A stretch of DNA of 7,427 nt from Paracoccaceae bacterium (GCA_026982515.1 JALSGY010000517.1:1-7427); one strand, 5' to 3'; positions 1 through 5,911 are shown, counted from the stretch's first letter. Numbers and translations: made by a program. The notes: generated by a model from the letters alone, not told the origin.

Positions 1-878
1 CGCACCTGCAGCGAGATGCCCCGCAGCCGCTCCACGCCGGAGCCGTCCACCACGCGCAGGTTCTCCACCTCCAGCACCGTCTTTCCCGGGGTGGCGGGCT
101 TCTTGTCGACCCGCAGCAGCACCTTGCGCCCCACCATGCGCTCGGCCAGATCCTCGGGGGAGGTTTCGCTGGTGCGCACGGTGCCCTTCATCTCGCCCTG
201 GCGCATCACGCTGACGGTATCGGTGATGTCCATGATCTCGCGCAGCTTGTGGGTGATCAGCAGGATCGTCTTGCCCTGTGCCTTGAGGTTGCGCAGGATG
301 CGGAACAGGTGATCGGCCTCGGCCGGGGTAAGCACGCCCGTGGGCTCGTCCAGGATCAGGATGTCGGCCTGCCGGTAGAGCGCCTTGAGGATCTCCACCC
401 GCTGCTGGTGCCCCACCGAGAGGTCTTCGATCACCGCGTCGGGGTCCACGTTGAGTTCGTATTCGGTGGCCAGTTCGCGCAGGGTGCGCCGGGCCTTGGC
501 CAGCGAGGGGCGCAGCATCGGCCCGTCCTCGGCGCCGAGGATGACGTTTTCCAGGACGGTGAAATTTTCCACCAGCTTGAAATGCTGGAACACCATGCCG
601 ATGCCGGCAGCGATGGCATCCTGGCTGTCGTGGATCTCGGTCTTCTGCCCGTTGATGTAGATCTCGCCCGAATCGGCGCGGTAGAATCCATACAGAATCG
701 ACATCAGCGTCGATTTTCCGGCGCCGTTCTCGCCGATGATCCCGTGGATCGTGCCCCTGGCGACCGAGATGGAAATGTCCTTGTTCGCCTGCACCGGCCC
801 GAAGGCCTTGGAGATGCCGCGAAGCTCTATGGCCGGGGCGGCAGTTTCCTGCCGCCCCTGTTCGGTTTCACTGCCCAT
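1..878 (-). CDS. BMP-type (nucleoside) ABC importer ATP-binding protein, partial, 3' end missing
   Basis: This is the cytoplasmic ATPase that powers import by a BMP/PnrA-family transporter. It reads from an ATG at 878 off the left edge, giving the first 292 residues; family members run to about 500 residues with two fused nucleotide-binding domains. Domain 1 is complete: Walker A GENGAGKST (49-57), Q-loop VFQHF (Q98), signature LSVGHQQ (153-159), Walker B ILILDEP (173-179) and switch His LLITH (H210). From about residue 268 a new ABC fold starts (VLEVENLRVV), so the second domain is cut by the window. The stop codon of the binding-protein gene lies in the same frame 12 nt upstream, so the start cannot be further upstream. 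An AAGGGA ribosome-binding sequence overlaps that stop. This tight spacing implies one operon. The substrate is inferred from the family (nucleosides or purine-like compounds), not seen. Confidence 0.93.
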   Translation of the reverse strand, partial: MGSETEQGRQETAAPAIELRGISKAFGPVQANKDISISVARGTIHGIIGENGAGKSTLMSILYGFYRADSGEIYINGQKTEIHDSQDAIAAGIGMVFQHFKLVENFTVLENVILGAEDGPMLRPSLAKARRTLRELATEYELNVDPDAVIEDLSVGHQQRVEILKALYRQADILILDEPTGVLTPAEADHLFRILRNLKAQGKTILLITHKLREIMDITDTVSVMRQGEMKGTVRTSETSPEDLAERMVGRKVLLRVDKKPATPGKTVLEVENLRVVDGSGVERLRGISLQV

Positions 879-890
879 AAGGGGTGTCCC

Positions 891-1880
891 TTACTCGACC
901 GGGCAGGAGTTGTCGGACATGTAGTCGTGCACCTCGATCTCGCCCGAGATGATCTTGGCCTTGGCGTCTTCCACCGCTGCCTTGATCTCGTCGGTGAAGA
1001 TCTCGGCGTTGTATTCGTCAAGGGCGTAGTCGATGCCGCCGTTGGCCAGGCCCAGCACGTTGAAGCCGGTGGTCAGGTTCTCGCCTTCCTTGAAGGCCTC
1101 GTAGACGGCCACGTCGACCCGCTTGATCATCGAGGTCAGCACCGAACCGGGATGCAGGTAGTTCTGGTTGCTGTCCACCCCGATCGAGTAGACGCCGGCG
1201 TCAGCCGCGGCCTGCAGCACGCCCACGCCGGTGCCCCCGGCGGCGGCGTAGATCACGTCGGCGCCCTTGGCGATCTGGGCCTTGGTCAGTTCGGCGCCCT
1301 TCACCGGATCGTTCCAGGCGGCCGGGGTGGTGCCGGTCATGTTCTGGATCACGGTGGCGTCGGGGTCGGTGGCCTTCACGCCCTGGACGTAGCCGCAGGC
1401 GAACTTGCGGATCAGCGGGATGTCCATGCCGCCGATGAAGCCCACGGTGCCGGTCTTGGAGGCCTTGGCCGCGGCCACGCCGACCAGGTAGGAACCCTCA
1501 TGCTCCTTGAACACCACCGAGCGCACGTTGGGCTGATCCACCACCATGTCGATGATCGCGAACTTGGTATCCGGGAAGTCCGGCGCCACGGCCTCGAGCG
1601 CCGAGGCGAAGGCGAAGCCGGTCATCACGATGGGGTTGTTGCCGTTCTCGGCGAAGCGGCGCAGCGCCTGTTCGCGCTGGGCTTCCGAGCTCAGCTCGAT
1701 CTCGCGGAACGAACCGCCGGTTTCCTCGGCCCAGCGGGTCGCGCCTTCGAAGGCGGCCTGGTTGAACGACTTGTCGAACTTGCCGCCGAGGTCGAAGATG
1801 ATCGCGGGCTCCGCGAGGGCTGCTCCGGCGCTCAGCGCAAGCGTGGCCGCCGCGCCAAGGAATTTCTGCATCAGGGTCAT
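891..1880 (-). CDS. BMP family (PnrA/Med-like) ABC transporter substrate-binding protein
   Basis: This is the periplasmic binding protein of the ABC importer, 329 aa, the usual family length. Residues 1-23 form a Sec signal peptide (basic start, hydrophobic LGAAATLALSAGAALA, predicted cleavage ALA|EP). There is no lipobox Cys, so it should be soluble in the periplasm, unlike many Gram-positive and spirochaete homologues, which are lipoproteins. Family landmarks are DLGGKFDKSFN (30-40), EGSYLVGVAAA (128-138), GFIGGMDIP (147-155), AAAGGTGVG (212-220) and GVDSNQ (234-239); the Asp in the last is in the position that contacts the ligand ribose in PnrA-type proteins. Two cysteines occur in the mature chain, C162 and C326. 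The ATG at 1880 is preceded by GGGAG, 7 nt away. It is first in the operon with the ATPase downstream. Family members bind purine nucleosides, but the exact ligand is not readable here. Confidence 0.93.
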   Translation of the reverse strand: MTLMQKFLGAAATLALSAGAALAEPAIIFDLGGKFDKSFNQAAFEGATRWAEETGGSFREIELSSEAQREQALRRFAENGNNPIVMTGFAFASALEAVAPDFPDTKFAIIDMVVDQPNVRSVVFKEHEGSYLVGVAAAKASKTGTVGFIGGMDIPLIRKFACGYVQGVKATDPDATVIQNMTGTTPAAWNDPVKGAELTKAQIAKGADVIYAAAGGTGVGVLQAAADAGVYSIGVDSNQNYLHPGSVLTSMIKRVDVAVYEAFKEGENLTTGFNVLGLANGGIDYALDEYNAEIFTDEIKAAVEDAKAKIISGEIEVHDYMSDNSCPVE

Positions 1881-1948
1881 AGATTGTCTCCCAGTTGTTA
1901 TTTTCGGAAAGCCGCCGCCGTCATGGCGACGCTTCTCTGTTGAGCGAG

Positions 1949-1966
1949 CAGATCTGATATGATCAT
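1949..1966. promoter_or_regulatory. Tandem GATC-centred palindromes, possible operator
   Basis: Two perfect 8-bp palindromes, CAGATCTG (1949-1956) and ATGATCAT (1959-1966), have centres exactly 10 bp apart, one helical turn. They lie where transcription of the BMP operon would start from the candidate promoter. That geometry suits a repressor site, but 8-bp palindromes also arise by chance and no regulator is identified. Confidence 0.3.
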
Positions 1967-1970
1967 CCGC

Positions 1971-2001
1971 AATTTAGGCCGCAGCCGTGGCAGAGGGTCA
2001 A
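1971..2001 (-). promoter_or_regulatory. Candidate sigma70-type promoter for the BMP transporter operon
   Basis: On the minus strand TTGACC (1996-2001) is a good -35. It is followed after 18-19 nt by CTAAAT/TAAATT (1971-1977), an AT-rich -10 candidate in otherwise GC-rich DNA. Transcription would start near 1963-1965, giving a leader of about 85 nt. The spacer is slightly long, so regulation or a different exact -10 is possible. This is a pattern match only. Confidence 0.35.
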
Positions 2002-2038
2002 TAGCTTTTTACCATCCGGTCCATCAGATTTCCGCCAT

Positions 2039-2067
2039 TTCGCCGTTAAACGGGGGAGCGAGGCGAA
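2039..2067. repeat. Inverted repeat downstream of rimI, with inner 11-bp palindrome
   Basis: TTCGCC (2039-2044) pairs with GGCGAA (2062-2067) around a 17-nt loop. Within and overlapping it is CCGTTAAACGG (2043-2053), with 5-bp arms around one A. The element starts 2 bp past the rimI stop. It could be a weak transcript-end hairpin or a protein site upstream of the BMP promoter. No T-tract follows on either strand, so I do not call it an intrinsic terminator. Confidence 0.3.
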
Positions 2068-2068
2068 G

Positions 2069-2494
2069 TCAGCCCGCAGAGAGATCTCGTACCATCAGTA
2101 CCGCATCGGCGGCCGGGCCTCGGCGGCGCCGGTAATAGCCCCGGCGGCGGCCGGATTCGCGATAGCCTCGCGCCTTGTAAAGGCGCAGCGCGGCGTCGTT
2201 GTCTTCAGCCACTTCCAGAAAGGCACGAGCGGCGCCGCGCCGGGCGGCTTCGGCTTCGAACCCTGCCATCAACCGGTGGCCGAGGCCGCGGCCCCGCGCC
2301 TCGGGGGCCACGGCGATGGTCAGCAGTTCGGCCTCGTCGGCGATCACCCGGCCGAGGGCAAATCCATGGGCCCCGGCCAGCAGGAACACCGCCGGTTCTT
2401 CCAGCAGGGCGGCGAATTCACCCGCGCTCCAGGGCCGCGGAGAGGTGAAACAGCGCGCATGCAGCGCAGCCAGCGCTTCGGGGCTGTCCGTCAC
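2069..2494 (-). CDS. rimI: RimI-like GNAT acetyltransferase (ribosomal protein bS18 N-terminal alanine acetyltransferase)
   Basis: This is a 141-aa single-domain GNAT protein of typical RimI length, predicted to transfer acetyl from acetyl-CoA to the N-terminal alanine of ribosomal protein bS18 in the cytoplasm. The acetyl-CoA loop is APEARGRGLG (63-72), matching the R-x-x-G-x-G signature. The C-terminal RimI pattern is clear: FLEVAEDNDAALRLYKARGY (92-111), then RRGYYRR (117-123), aligning with the LEVR...N...LY...GF and RRNYY segments I recall from E. coli RimI, which hold the catalytic Glu and Tyr. The start is GTG at 2494, whose GTGA overlaps the tsaB TGA stop by 4 bp, so translation is probably coupled. 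Adjacency to tsaB is a widespread arrangement and supports RimI over a generic GNAT. The substrate is inferred from family and context. Confidence 0.85.
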   Translation of the reverse strand: MTDSPEALAALHARCFTSPRPWSAGEFAALLEEPAVFLLAGAHGFALGRVIADEAELLTIAVAPEARGRGLGHRLMAGFEAEAARRGAARAFLEVAEDNDAALRLYKARGYRESGRRRGYYRRRRGPAADAVLMVRDLSAG

Positions 2495-3147
2495 GGCAGG
2501 ATGACCGGGGCGCCGTCGCGTGGCGGGGCGGCATCGGCCGGGCGCAGGTAAAGCGGGGCCGGGCGGGCGGCCCGTTCCGGGGCGCGGGCGCCGGCGATGG
2601 CGGCGATGGCCTGGGCCAGCGGCGCGGCCGCAGGCACGGGCTGCCCGCCAAGCAGCGCGGCCAGTTGGGGCGCGGCGTGGCCCACCACCTGCACCCCCGG
2701 CGCGAACCAGGCCGAAGGCAGGCTGTCATGGCTGGCCAGCAAAGGCGGCTCGGCCGCGTCATCGGCAAGCCGCTGCAGGTAGAGCCGCCCGGCCCGGGCA
2801 TCCACGCTGGCGATCAGCGGGCGCGGCAGGCCGTGGGCCAGCGCCTCGAAGCTGGAGACCCCCAGCGCCGGAATCTCCAGCGACAACGCCAGACCACGTG
2901 CAGCCGAGACCGAGATGCGCGTGCCGGTAAAGTTCCCCGGCCCGATGCCCACCCCGATGCGGCTGAGGTCCTTCCAGCCGGCCCCGGCCTCGGAGAGAAG
3001 TTCTTCAAGCAGGGGAAACAGCCGTTCGGCCTGTCCGCGGGCCATCTCCTCGGAGCGATGTGCCAGGACCTGGCCGCCCGAAACCAAAGCGGCCGCGCAA
3101 TGCGCGGCCGATGTGTCGAATGCGAGTATCAGATCGTCACGCAGCAA
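2491..3147 (-). CDS. tsaB: tRNA N6-threonylcarbamoyladenosine biosynthesis protein TsaB
   Basis: TsaB is the pseudo-enzyme partner of TsaD in the complex that makes t6A at position 37 of ANN-decoding tRNAs. The 218-aa protein has the ASKHA fold: LAFDTSAAHCAAAL (8-21) is the first phosphate-loop-like segment. The family hallmark GVGIGPGNFTGTRIS (65-79) corresponds to GPGSFTGLR in other members. A C-terminal LYLRP (199-203) is also typical. The start is TTG at 3147: the next upstream in-frame codons reach a TGA without ATG or GTG, and GAGGTG lies 7 nt before the TTG. It overlaps the end of the NFU gene by 11 bp and rimI by 4 bp, placing it in the middle of a coupled three-gene operon. The C-terminal third is rich in Ala/Pro and less conserved, as usual for TsaB. 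Confidence 0.92.
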   Translation of the reverse strand: MLRDDLILAFDTSAAHCAAALVSGGQVLAHRSEEMARGQAERLFPLLEELLSEAGAGWKDLSRIGVGIGPGNFTGTRISVSAARGLALSLEIPALGVSSFEALAHGLPRPLIASVDARAGRLYLQRLADDAAEPPLLASHDSLPSAWFAPGVQVVGHAAPQLAALLGGQPVPAAAPLAQAIAAIAGARAPERAARPAPLYLRPADAAPPRDGAPVILP

Positions 3148-3694
3148 CCGGCCGCACCTCGATCACTTCGGGGATGTAGTGACGCAGCAGGTTCTCGATC
3201 CCCATCTTCAGGGTCAGGGTCGAGGAGGGGCAGCCGGCGCAGGCGCCCTGCATGTGCAGATACACGATGCCCTTCTCGAAACCGTGGAAGATGATGTCGC
3301 CGCCGTCCTGGGCCACCGCCGGGCGCACCCGGGTATCCAGCAGATCCTTGATCTGGGCAACGATCTGGCTGTCGGGCCCGTCATCCTCGACGGCTGCGGC
3401 CTCGGTCTCGCCCTCGATGACCGGGTCGCCGGACTGGAAATGCTCCATGATGGCGCCGAGAATCGCCGGCTTGATATGTTCCCACGCCACGTCCTCGGCC
3501 TTGGAGACGGCCACGAAATCCGAGCCCAGGAACACCGCGCGCACCCCGTCCACCGCGAACAGGCGCCTGGCCAGCGGCGAGCGGCCGGCCACCTCGGCGG
3601 AGGGGAAATCCGCCGTGCCGGTGCTCAGCACCGTCTGGCCGGGCAGGAATTTCAGCGTTGCCGGGTTCGGGGTTGATTCGGTCTGGATGAACAT
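3137..3694 (-). CDS. NifU family Fe-S cluster protein (NFU1-type: Nfu_N + NifU C-terminal domain)
   Basis: This 185-aa protein carries or delivers Fe-S clusters to client apoproteins in the cytoplasm. Residues 1-88 form the Nfu N-terminal domain, opening with the conserved FIQTESTPNPATLKFLPG. An acidic linker (about 92-108) joins it to the NifU-like domain (109-181), whose GACAGCPSS has the cluster-binding pair C152 and C155. This two-domain form resembles mitochondrial NFU1 rather than E. coli NfuA, which has a degenerate A-type domain in front, so I give no symbol. The start is set at the ATG at 3694: it has AGAGGA 7 nt upstream and begins at the conserved domain edge. A longer in-frame extension to 3748 would run through the promoter candidate and adds only Arg-rich residues. 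It is first in the operon with tsaB and rimI. Confidence 0.93.
   Translation of the reverse strand: MFIQTESTPNPATLKFLPGQTVLSTGTADFPSAEVAGRSPLARRLFAVDGVRAVFLGSDFVAVSKAEDVAWEHIKPAILGAIMEHFQSGDPVIEGETEAAAVEDDGPDSQIVAQIKDLLDTRVRPAVAQDGGDIIFHGFEKGIVYLHMQGACAGCPSSTLTLKMGIENLLRHYIPEVIEVRPVAA
3155..3160 (-). promoter_or_regulatory. Ribosome-binding site that fixes the TTG start of tsaB
   Basis: On the minus strand GAGGTG ends 7 nt before the TTG at 3147. It lies inside the last codons of the NFU-type gene. Since no ATG or GTG is available in frame between the upstream stop and the conserved N-terminal strand, this site supports the unusual TTG initiation. Confidence 0.55.
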
Positions 3695-3719
3695 GGGCGT
3701 ATCCTCTGCAGTTGTCCGA

Positions 3720-3748
3720 GATATGCGCCTGGCGCGAACCCGAGTCAA
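3720..3748 (-). promoter_or_regulatory. Candidate promoter for the NFU-tsaB-rimI operon
   Basis: Minus strand: TTGACT (3743-3748), 17-nt spacer, CATATC (3720-3725). The -35 matches five of six consensus bases and the spacer is ideal. The predicted start near 3713 leaves a leader of about 19 nt containing the AGAGGA ribosome-binding site. A short AGTC-AAG-GACT inverted repeat (3743-3753) covers the -35 and could be a regulator contact, but its arms are only 4 bp. Confidence 0.45.
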
Positions 3749-3774
3749 GGACTTGGAACGATTCTAAACTGGAC

Positions 3775-4230
3775 TCAGGTGATGGCTTCCAGCCGTTCCT
3801 TCGACAATTCGCCCGGCACGATGGTGATCGGCACAGGCAGCGTGCCCGAAGAGCGCGACAGCTGCGTCACCAGCGGCCCGGGGCCTTTCTTGTCGGTGCC
3901 CGCGCCCAGTACCAGAATGCCCACCTCGGGATCTTCGTTGATCTGGGCAAGGATCTGCTCCACCGGGTCGCCTTCGCGGATCACCAGCTCGGGGTCGATG
4001 CCCTGCTTGTCGCGCATCCACTTGGCGAAAACCTCGAAATGGGCGTGGATGCGCTCACGCGCCTCTTCGCGCATGATCTCTCCGACGCCGATCCAGTGGT
4101 TGAATTCCTCGGGCGGGATGATCGAGAGAATCTCCACCCCGCCGCCGGTCTTGGCCGCGCGCATGGCGGCAAATCGCATGGCATTGAGGCATTCACGGCT
4201 GTCATCGAGCACGACAAGGAATTTGCGCAT
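3775..4230 (-). CDS. Universal stress protein (UspA family), single domain
   Basis: This is a 151-aa cytoplasmic Usp-fold protein of normal single-domain length. The N-terminal strand KFLVVLDDSRECLNAMRFA (3-21) has the conserved Asp pair and the helix that follows it. EILSIIPP (33-40), DPELVIREGDPVEQIL (79-94) and GILVLGAGT (104-112) are the later family strands, and the chain ends with VPITIVPG (133-140). The nucleotide-loop consensus G-x2-G-x9-G-S/T is not intact: after LGAG comes TDKKGPGPLV, and only a late SGT (128-130) resembles the end. ATP binding is therefore uncertain. The ATG at 4230 has GGAG 10 nt upstream. It lies 80 bp from the NFU gene, which has its own promoter candidate, so it is probably transcribed separately. 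Which stress it responds to cannot be told from the sequence. Confidence 0.92.
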   Translation of the reverse strand: MRKFLVVLDDSRECLNAMRFAAMRAAKTGGGVEILSIIPPEEFNHWIGVGEIMREEARERIHAHFEVFAKWMRDKQGIDPELVIREGDPVEQILAQINEDPEVGILVLGAGTDKKGPGPLVTQLSRSSGTLPVPITIVPGELSKERLEAIT

Positions 4231-4257
4231 CGGTCGGTATCTCCAGGTTTCGGCCCG

Positions 4258-4286
4258 ATGATGAACGAGCGGCGCGGAGGTTGCAA
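4258..4286 (-). promoter_or_regulatory. Candidate promoter for the universal stress protein gene
   Basis: Minus strand: TTGCAA (4281-4286), 17-nt spacer, CATCAT (4258-4263), each four of six to the sigma70 consensus. Transcription would begin about 20 nt before the ATG at 4230. The rest of the 156-bp gap to the aminotransferase stop (4231-4386) shows no ORF or clear hairpin with a T-tract. Confidence 0.33.
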
Positions 4287-4386
4287 CTGCGCAGGCGGGG
4301 GGCGGACCATTCGGCGCATCCAGGGCGCGTGCATCCGGGTTGCGAGACGATCCGCCACTGCGGCATGCGCCAGGAGATGTGCGCCT

Positions 4387-5250
4387 TCAGCCCGCCGAGA
4401 GCGCCCAGTCCCAGTAAAGTTCGCGCACCCGCCGGGTGACCGGGCCGATCTGGTAGTGGGTGCCGTCGAATTCCGTCACCGGGGTGACCTTCATCATGTT
4501 GCCCGACATGAACACCTCGTCGGCCTGGCGGAAGTCCTCGAAGGTCAGCACGGTTTCGTGCACCACCATGCCGTCGGCTTTCATGTTGGCGATGTGGCGG
4601 GCCCGGGTGATGCCGGCCAGGAAGGTGCCGTTGGCGATAGGGGTGAAAACCTCGCCGTCACGGACCATGAAGATGTTGGCGGTGGCGGTTTCGGCCACGT
4701 TGCCCAGCGCATCGGCTACCAGCGCATTGCCGTAGCCCTTGGCGCGGGCCTCGGCCAGCATCCGGGCGTTGTTGGGGTAAAGGCAGCCGGCCTTGGCGTT
4801 CACCACCGCATCCTCCAGCACCGGGCGGCGGAAGCGGGTGGTGGTGAGGGTGGTGGCCCGATCGGGCGGGGCCATGGGGATTTCCTCGAAGCAGACGGCA
4901 AAGCCGGTGGCCCCCGGCCTGGGAAGTACCCCCAGCTCGCCCCCCTCCAGCGCCCAGTACATGGGGCGGATGTAGACGGCCGCATCCGCGGGATAGGCCT
5001 TCAGCCCCTCGCGCACGATCTCCACCATCTCTTCGGTACTTGTCGTGGGGGTGATCATCAGCGCCTCGGCCGAGCGGTTGACGCGCGCGCAATGGGCCTC
5101 GAGATCGGGGGCCACGCCCTCGAAGCGGCGCGCCCCGTCAAACACCGTGGTGCCCAGCCATGCGCCGTGATCGGCGGCGCGCATGATCATCACGTCGCCC
5201 TCGTGCCAGGCACCATCGAACCAGGTGCGGATGTTCTTGCCGGTTGCCAT
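4387..5250 (-). CDS. Class IV PLP aminotransferase, branched-chain amino acid aminotransferase-like
   Basis: This 287-aa fold-type IV enzyme is predicted to move the amino group between Leu/Ile/Val and 2-oxoglutarate. Visible landmarks are GTTVFDGARRFEG (33-45), H53 and R56 of the PLP-phosphate segment, and YIRP (93-96), characteristic of BCATs. K153 in VNAKAG is the Schiff-base lysine; VAETATANIF (185-194) has E187 facing the pyridine nitrogen, and FLAGITRA (210-217) follows. The segment SGNMMKVTPV (249-258) differs from SGTAAEITPV of E. coli IlvE at positions near the phosphate and substrate carboxylate, so substrate range may differ; I withhold ilvE. The start at 5250 was chosen because GGAG lies 9 nt upstream; an in-frame ATG at 5277 would only add MRRKTETTT and lacks support. 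It lies 76 bp downstream of an Lrp regulator gene on the same strand. Related D-amino acid or R-amine transaminases are the alternative. Confidence 0.85.
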   Translation of the reverse strand: MATGKNIRTWFDGAWHEGDVMIMRAADHGAWLGTTVFDGARRFEGVAPDLEAHCARVNRSAEALMITPTTSTEEMVEIVREGLKAYPADAAVYIRPMYWALEGGELGVLPRPGATGFAVCFEEIPMAPPDRATTLTTTRFRRPVLEDAVVNAKAGCLYPNNARMLAEARAKGYGNALVADALGNVAETATANIFMVRDGEVFTPIANGTFLAGITRARHIANMKADGMVVHETVLTFEDFRQADEVFMSGNMMKVTPVTEFDGTHYQIGPVTRRVRELYWDWALSAG

Positions 5251-5326
5251 GGTCGTCGTCTCCGTTTTCCGCCGCACCGTAAGGCAGCGGCCGGGGGAAG
5301 GTCCAGACGCATTCTTGCCGCCGGGC

Positions 5327-5785
5327 TCAGCCGGGGATCGGCAGGGCTTCGCGCCGTATCATCGTGCGCAGGGCGAAGTGGGAGCGCAGCCGGCTGATGC
5401 CGGGGATGCGCATCAGCCGGTGTTCGAGAAAGGCGTCGAAGGCGGCCAGATCTGCGGCCACGACCCGCATCAGGATGTCGCGCGAGCCGGTCAGCAGGTG
5501 GCACTCCATCACTTCCTCGCAGGGCGAGATGGCGCGTTCGAAGGCGCGGATCGCCTCGCTGTCCTGGCGTTCGAGTTCCACCGAGACGAAGATGGTCACC
5601 GGCAGGCCCAGCCTGGCCGCATCGACCCTCGCGCCATAGCCGGTGATGACGCCCTCCGCCTCCAGCCTCTCCAGCCGCCGTGCGCAGGGCGTGGGCGAGA
5701 GGCCGATGCGTTCGGCCAGTTCGGTGATCTTCAGCCTTCCGTCGCGCTGCAGTTCGGCCACGATCTTGCGGTCCAGCATGTCCAT
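5327..5785 (-). CDS. Lrp/AsnC family transcriptional regulator
   Basis: This 152-aa DNA-binding regulator has the family's usual length. An N-terminal winged helix-turn-helix (about 3-50) shows LDRKIVAELQRDGR, then TELAERIGLSPTPCARRLERLE, then GVITGYGARVD. The C-terminal RAM/effector domain (about 62-142) includes VTIFVSVEL and the effector-loop signature GSRDILMRV (100-108). Such proteins form octamers or other oligomers and sense amino acids. The ATG at 5785 has GGAG 10 nt upstream; the ATG at 5779 is also possible, while an extension to 5866 would translate the intergenic repeats and is unlikely. It is divergent from the amino-acid dehydrogenase and 76 bp upstream of the BCAT-like gene, so the likely role is leucine- or branched-chain-responsive control of both and of itself. 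That role is inference from context. Confidence 0.92.
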   Translation of the reverse strand: MDMLDRKIVAELQRDGRLKITELAERIGLSPTPCARRLERLEAEGVITGYGARVDAARLGLPVTIFVSVELERQDSEAIRAFERAISPCEEVMECHLLTGSRDILMRVVAADLAAFDAFLEHRLMRIPGISRLRSHFALRTMIRREALPIPG

Positions 5786-5816
5786 TGGCGAAAATCTCCA
5801 AAAAGTTTGTTTTCCA

Positions 5817-5831
5817 TGGTGCTTTTCACCA
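5817..5831. repeat. 15-bp inverted repeat, possible Lrp-type operator
   Basis: TGGTG and CACCA are perfect 5-bp arms around CTTTT. The 15-bp dyad with an AT-rich core has the size and form of Lrp/AsnC sites, although it lacks the CAG/CTG ends of the E. coli Lrp consensus. It lies 31 bp upstream of the regulator's start codon, suited to autoregulation. Confidence 0.4.
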
Positions 5832-5863
5832 AAATTGCACCTTTCGGCAAGCCGGTTTGGTGA
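5826..5863. repeat. 8-bp inverted repeat TCACCAAA / TTTGGTGA
   Basis: The arms at 5826-5833 and 5856-5863 are perfect complements, with centres 30 bp apart, about three helical turns. The left arm shares the CACCA half of the neighbouring 15-bp dyad, so the TGGTG half-site occurs three times in 47 bp. This phased arrangement fits cooperative binding by an oligomeric regulator. It is an inference from spacing alone. Confidence 0.4.
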
Positions 5864-5893
5864 CAATCCCTTCTGCGGTCATGGCAAACCGGC
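5851..5893. repeat. 9-bp perfect inverted repeat GCCGGTTTG / CAAACCGGC
   Basis: The arms are at 5851-5859 and 5885-5893, separated by 25 bp, immediately before the dehydrogenase ribosome-binding site (GGAGGA, 5899-5904). If transcribed it could form a leader stem ending 5 nt before that site. As DNA it may be a pair of regulator half-sites. The loop has no recognised riboswitch features. Confidence 0.4.
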
Positions 5894-5911
5894 CGCACGG
5901 AGGAACAAGCG

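Larger units (their letters stand above)
5786..5911. promoter_or_regulatory. Divergent regulatory region between lrp-like gene and amino-acid dehydrogenase
   Basis: This 126-bp gap must contain promoters for both divergent genes. Its half next to the regulator (5786-5840) is markedly AT-rich for this genome, with A and T runs typical of Lrp-type sites. I could not identify a convincing -35/-10 pair: TTGCAC at 5835 (plus) and TTGTCA at 5866-5861 (minus) are possible -35 elements without good -10 partners. Three overlapping inverted repeats are listed separately. Confidence 0.6.

Noticed and set aside
249..1943. A 564-codon open frame on the plus strand opposite the BMP ATPase and binding protein
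   Set aside because: It lies antisense to two clearly recognisable conserved genes, is rich in His/Gly/Val/Asp as expected of reverse-frame translation in GC-rich DNA, shows no domain, and starts inside the opposite gene.
2012..2025. Direct repeat CCATC-CGGT-CCATC upstream of the BMP promoter
   Set aside because: Two 5-bp copies are too short to distinguish from chance without comparative data.
3695..3748. N-terminal extension of the NFU protein by 18 residues
   Set aside because: The extension would overlap the candidate promoter and the AGAGGA ribosome-binding site, and the conserved domain begins exactly at the ATG at 3694.
5271..5291. GCCGC / GCGGC inverted repeat between the Lrp-like gene and the aminotransferase
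   Set aside because: Five-bp GC-only arms with an 11-nt loop are expected by chance at this GC content, and there is no T-tract to support attenuation or termination.
3712..5397. A 561-codon open frame on the plus strand opposite the stress protein and aminotransferase genes
   Set aside because: It runs antisense through the recognised stress protein and aminotransferase genes and the intergenic gap between them, has low-complexity Gly/Ala/His/Arg composition and no recognisable motif. It is a GC-rich shadow frame.
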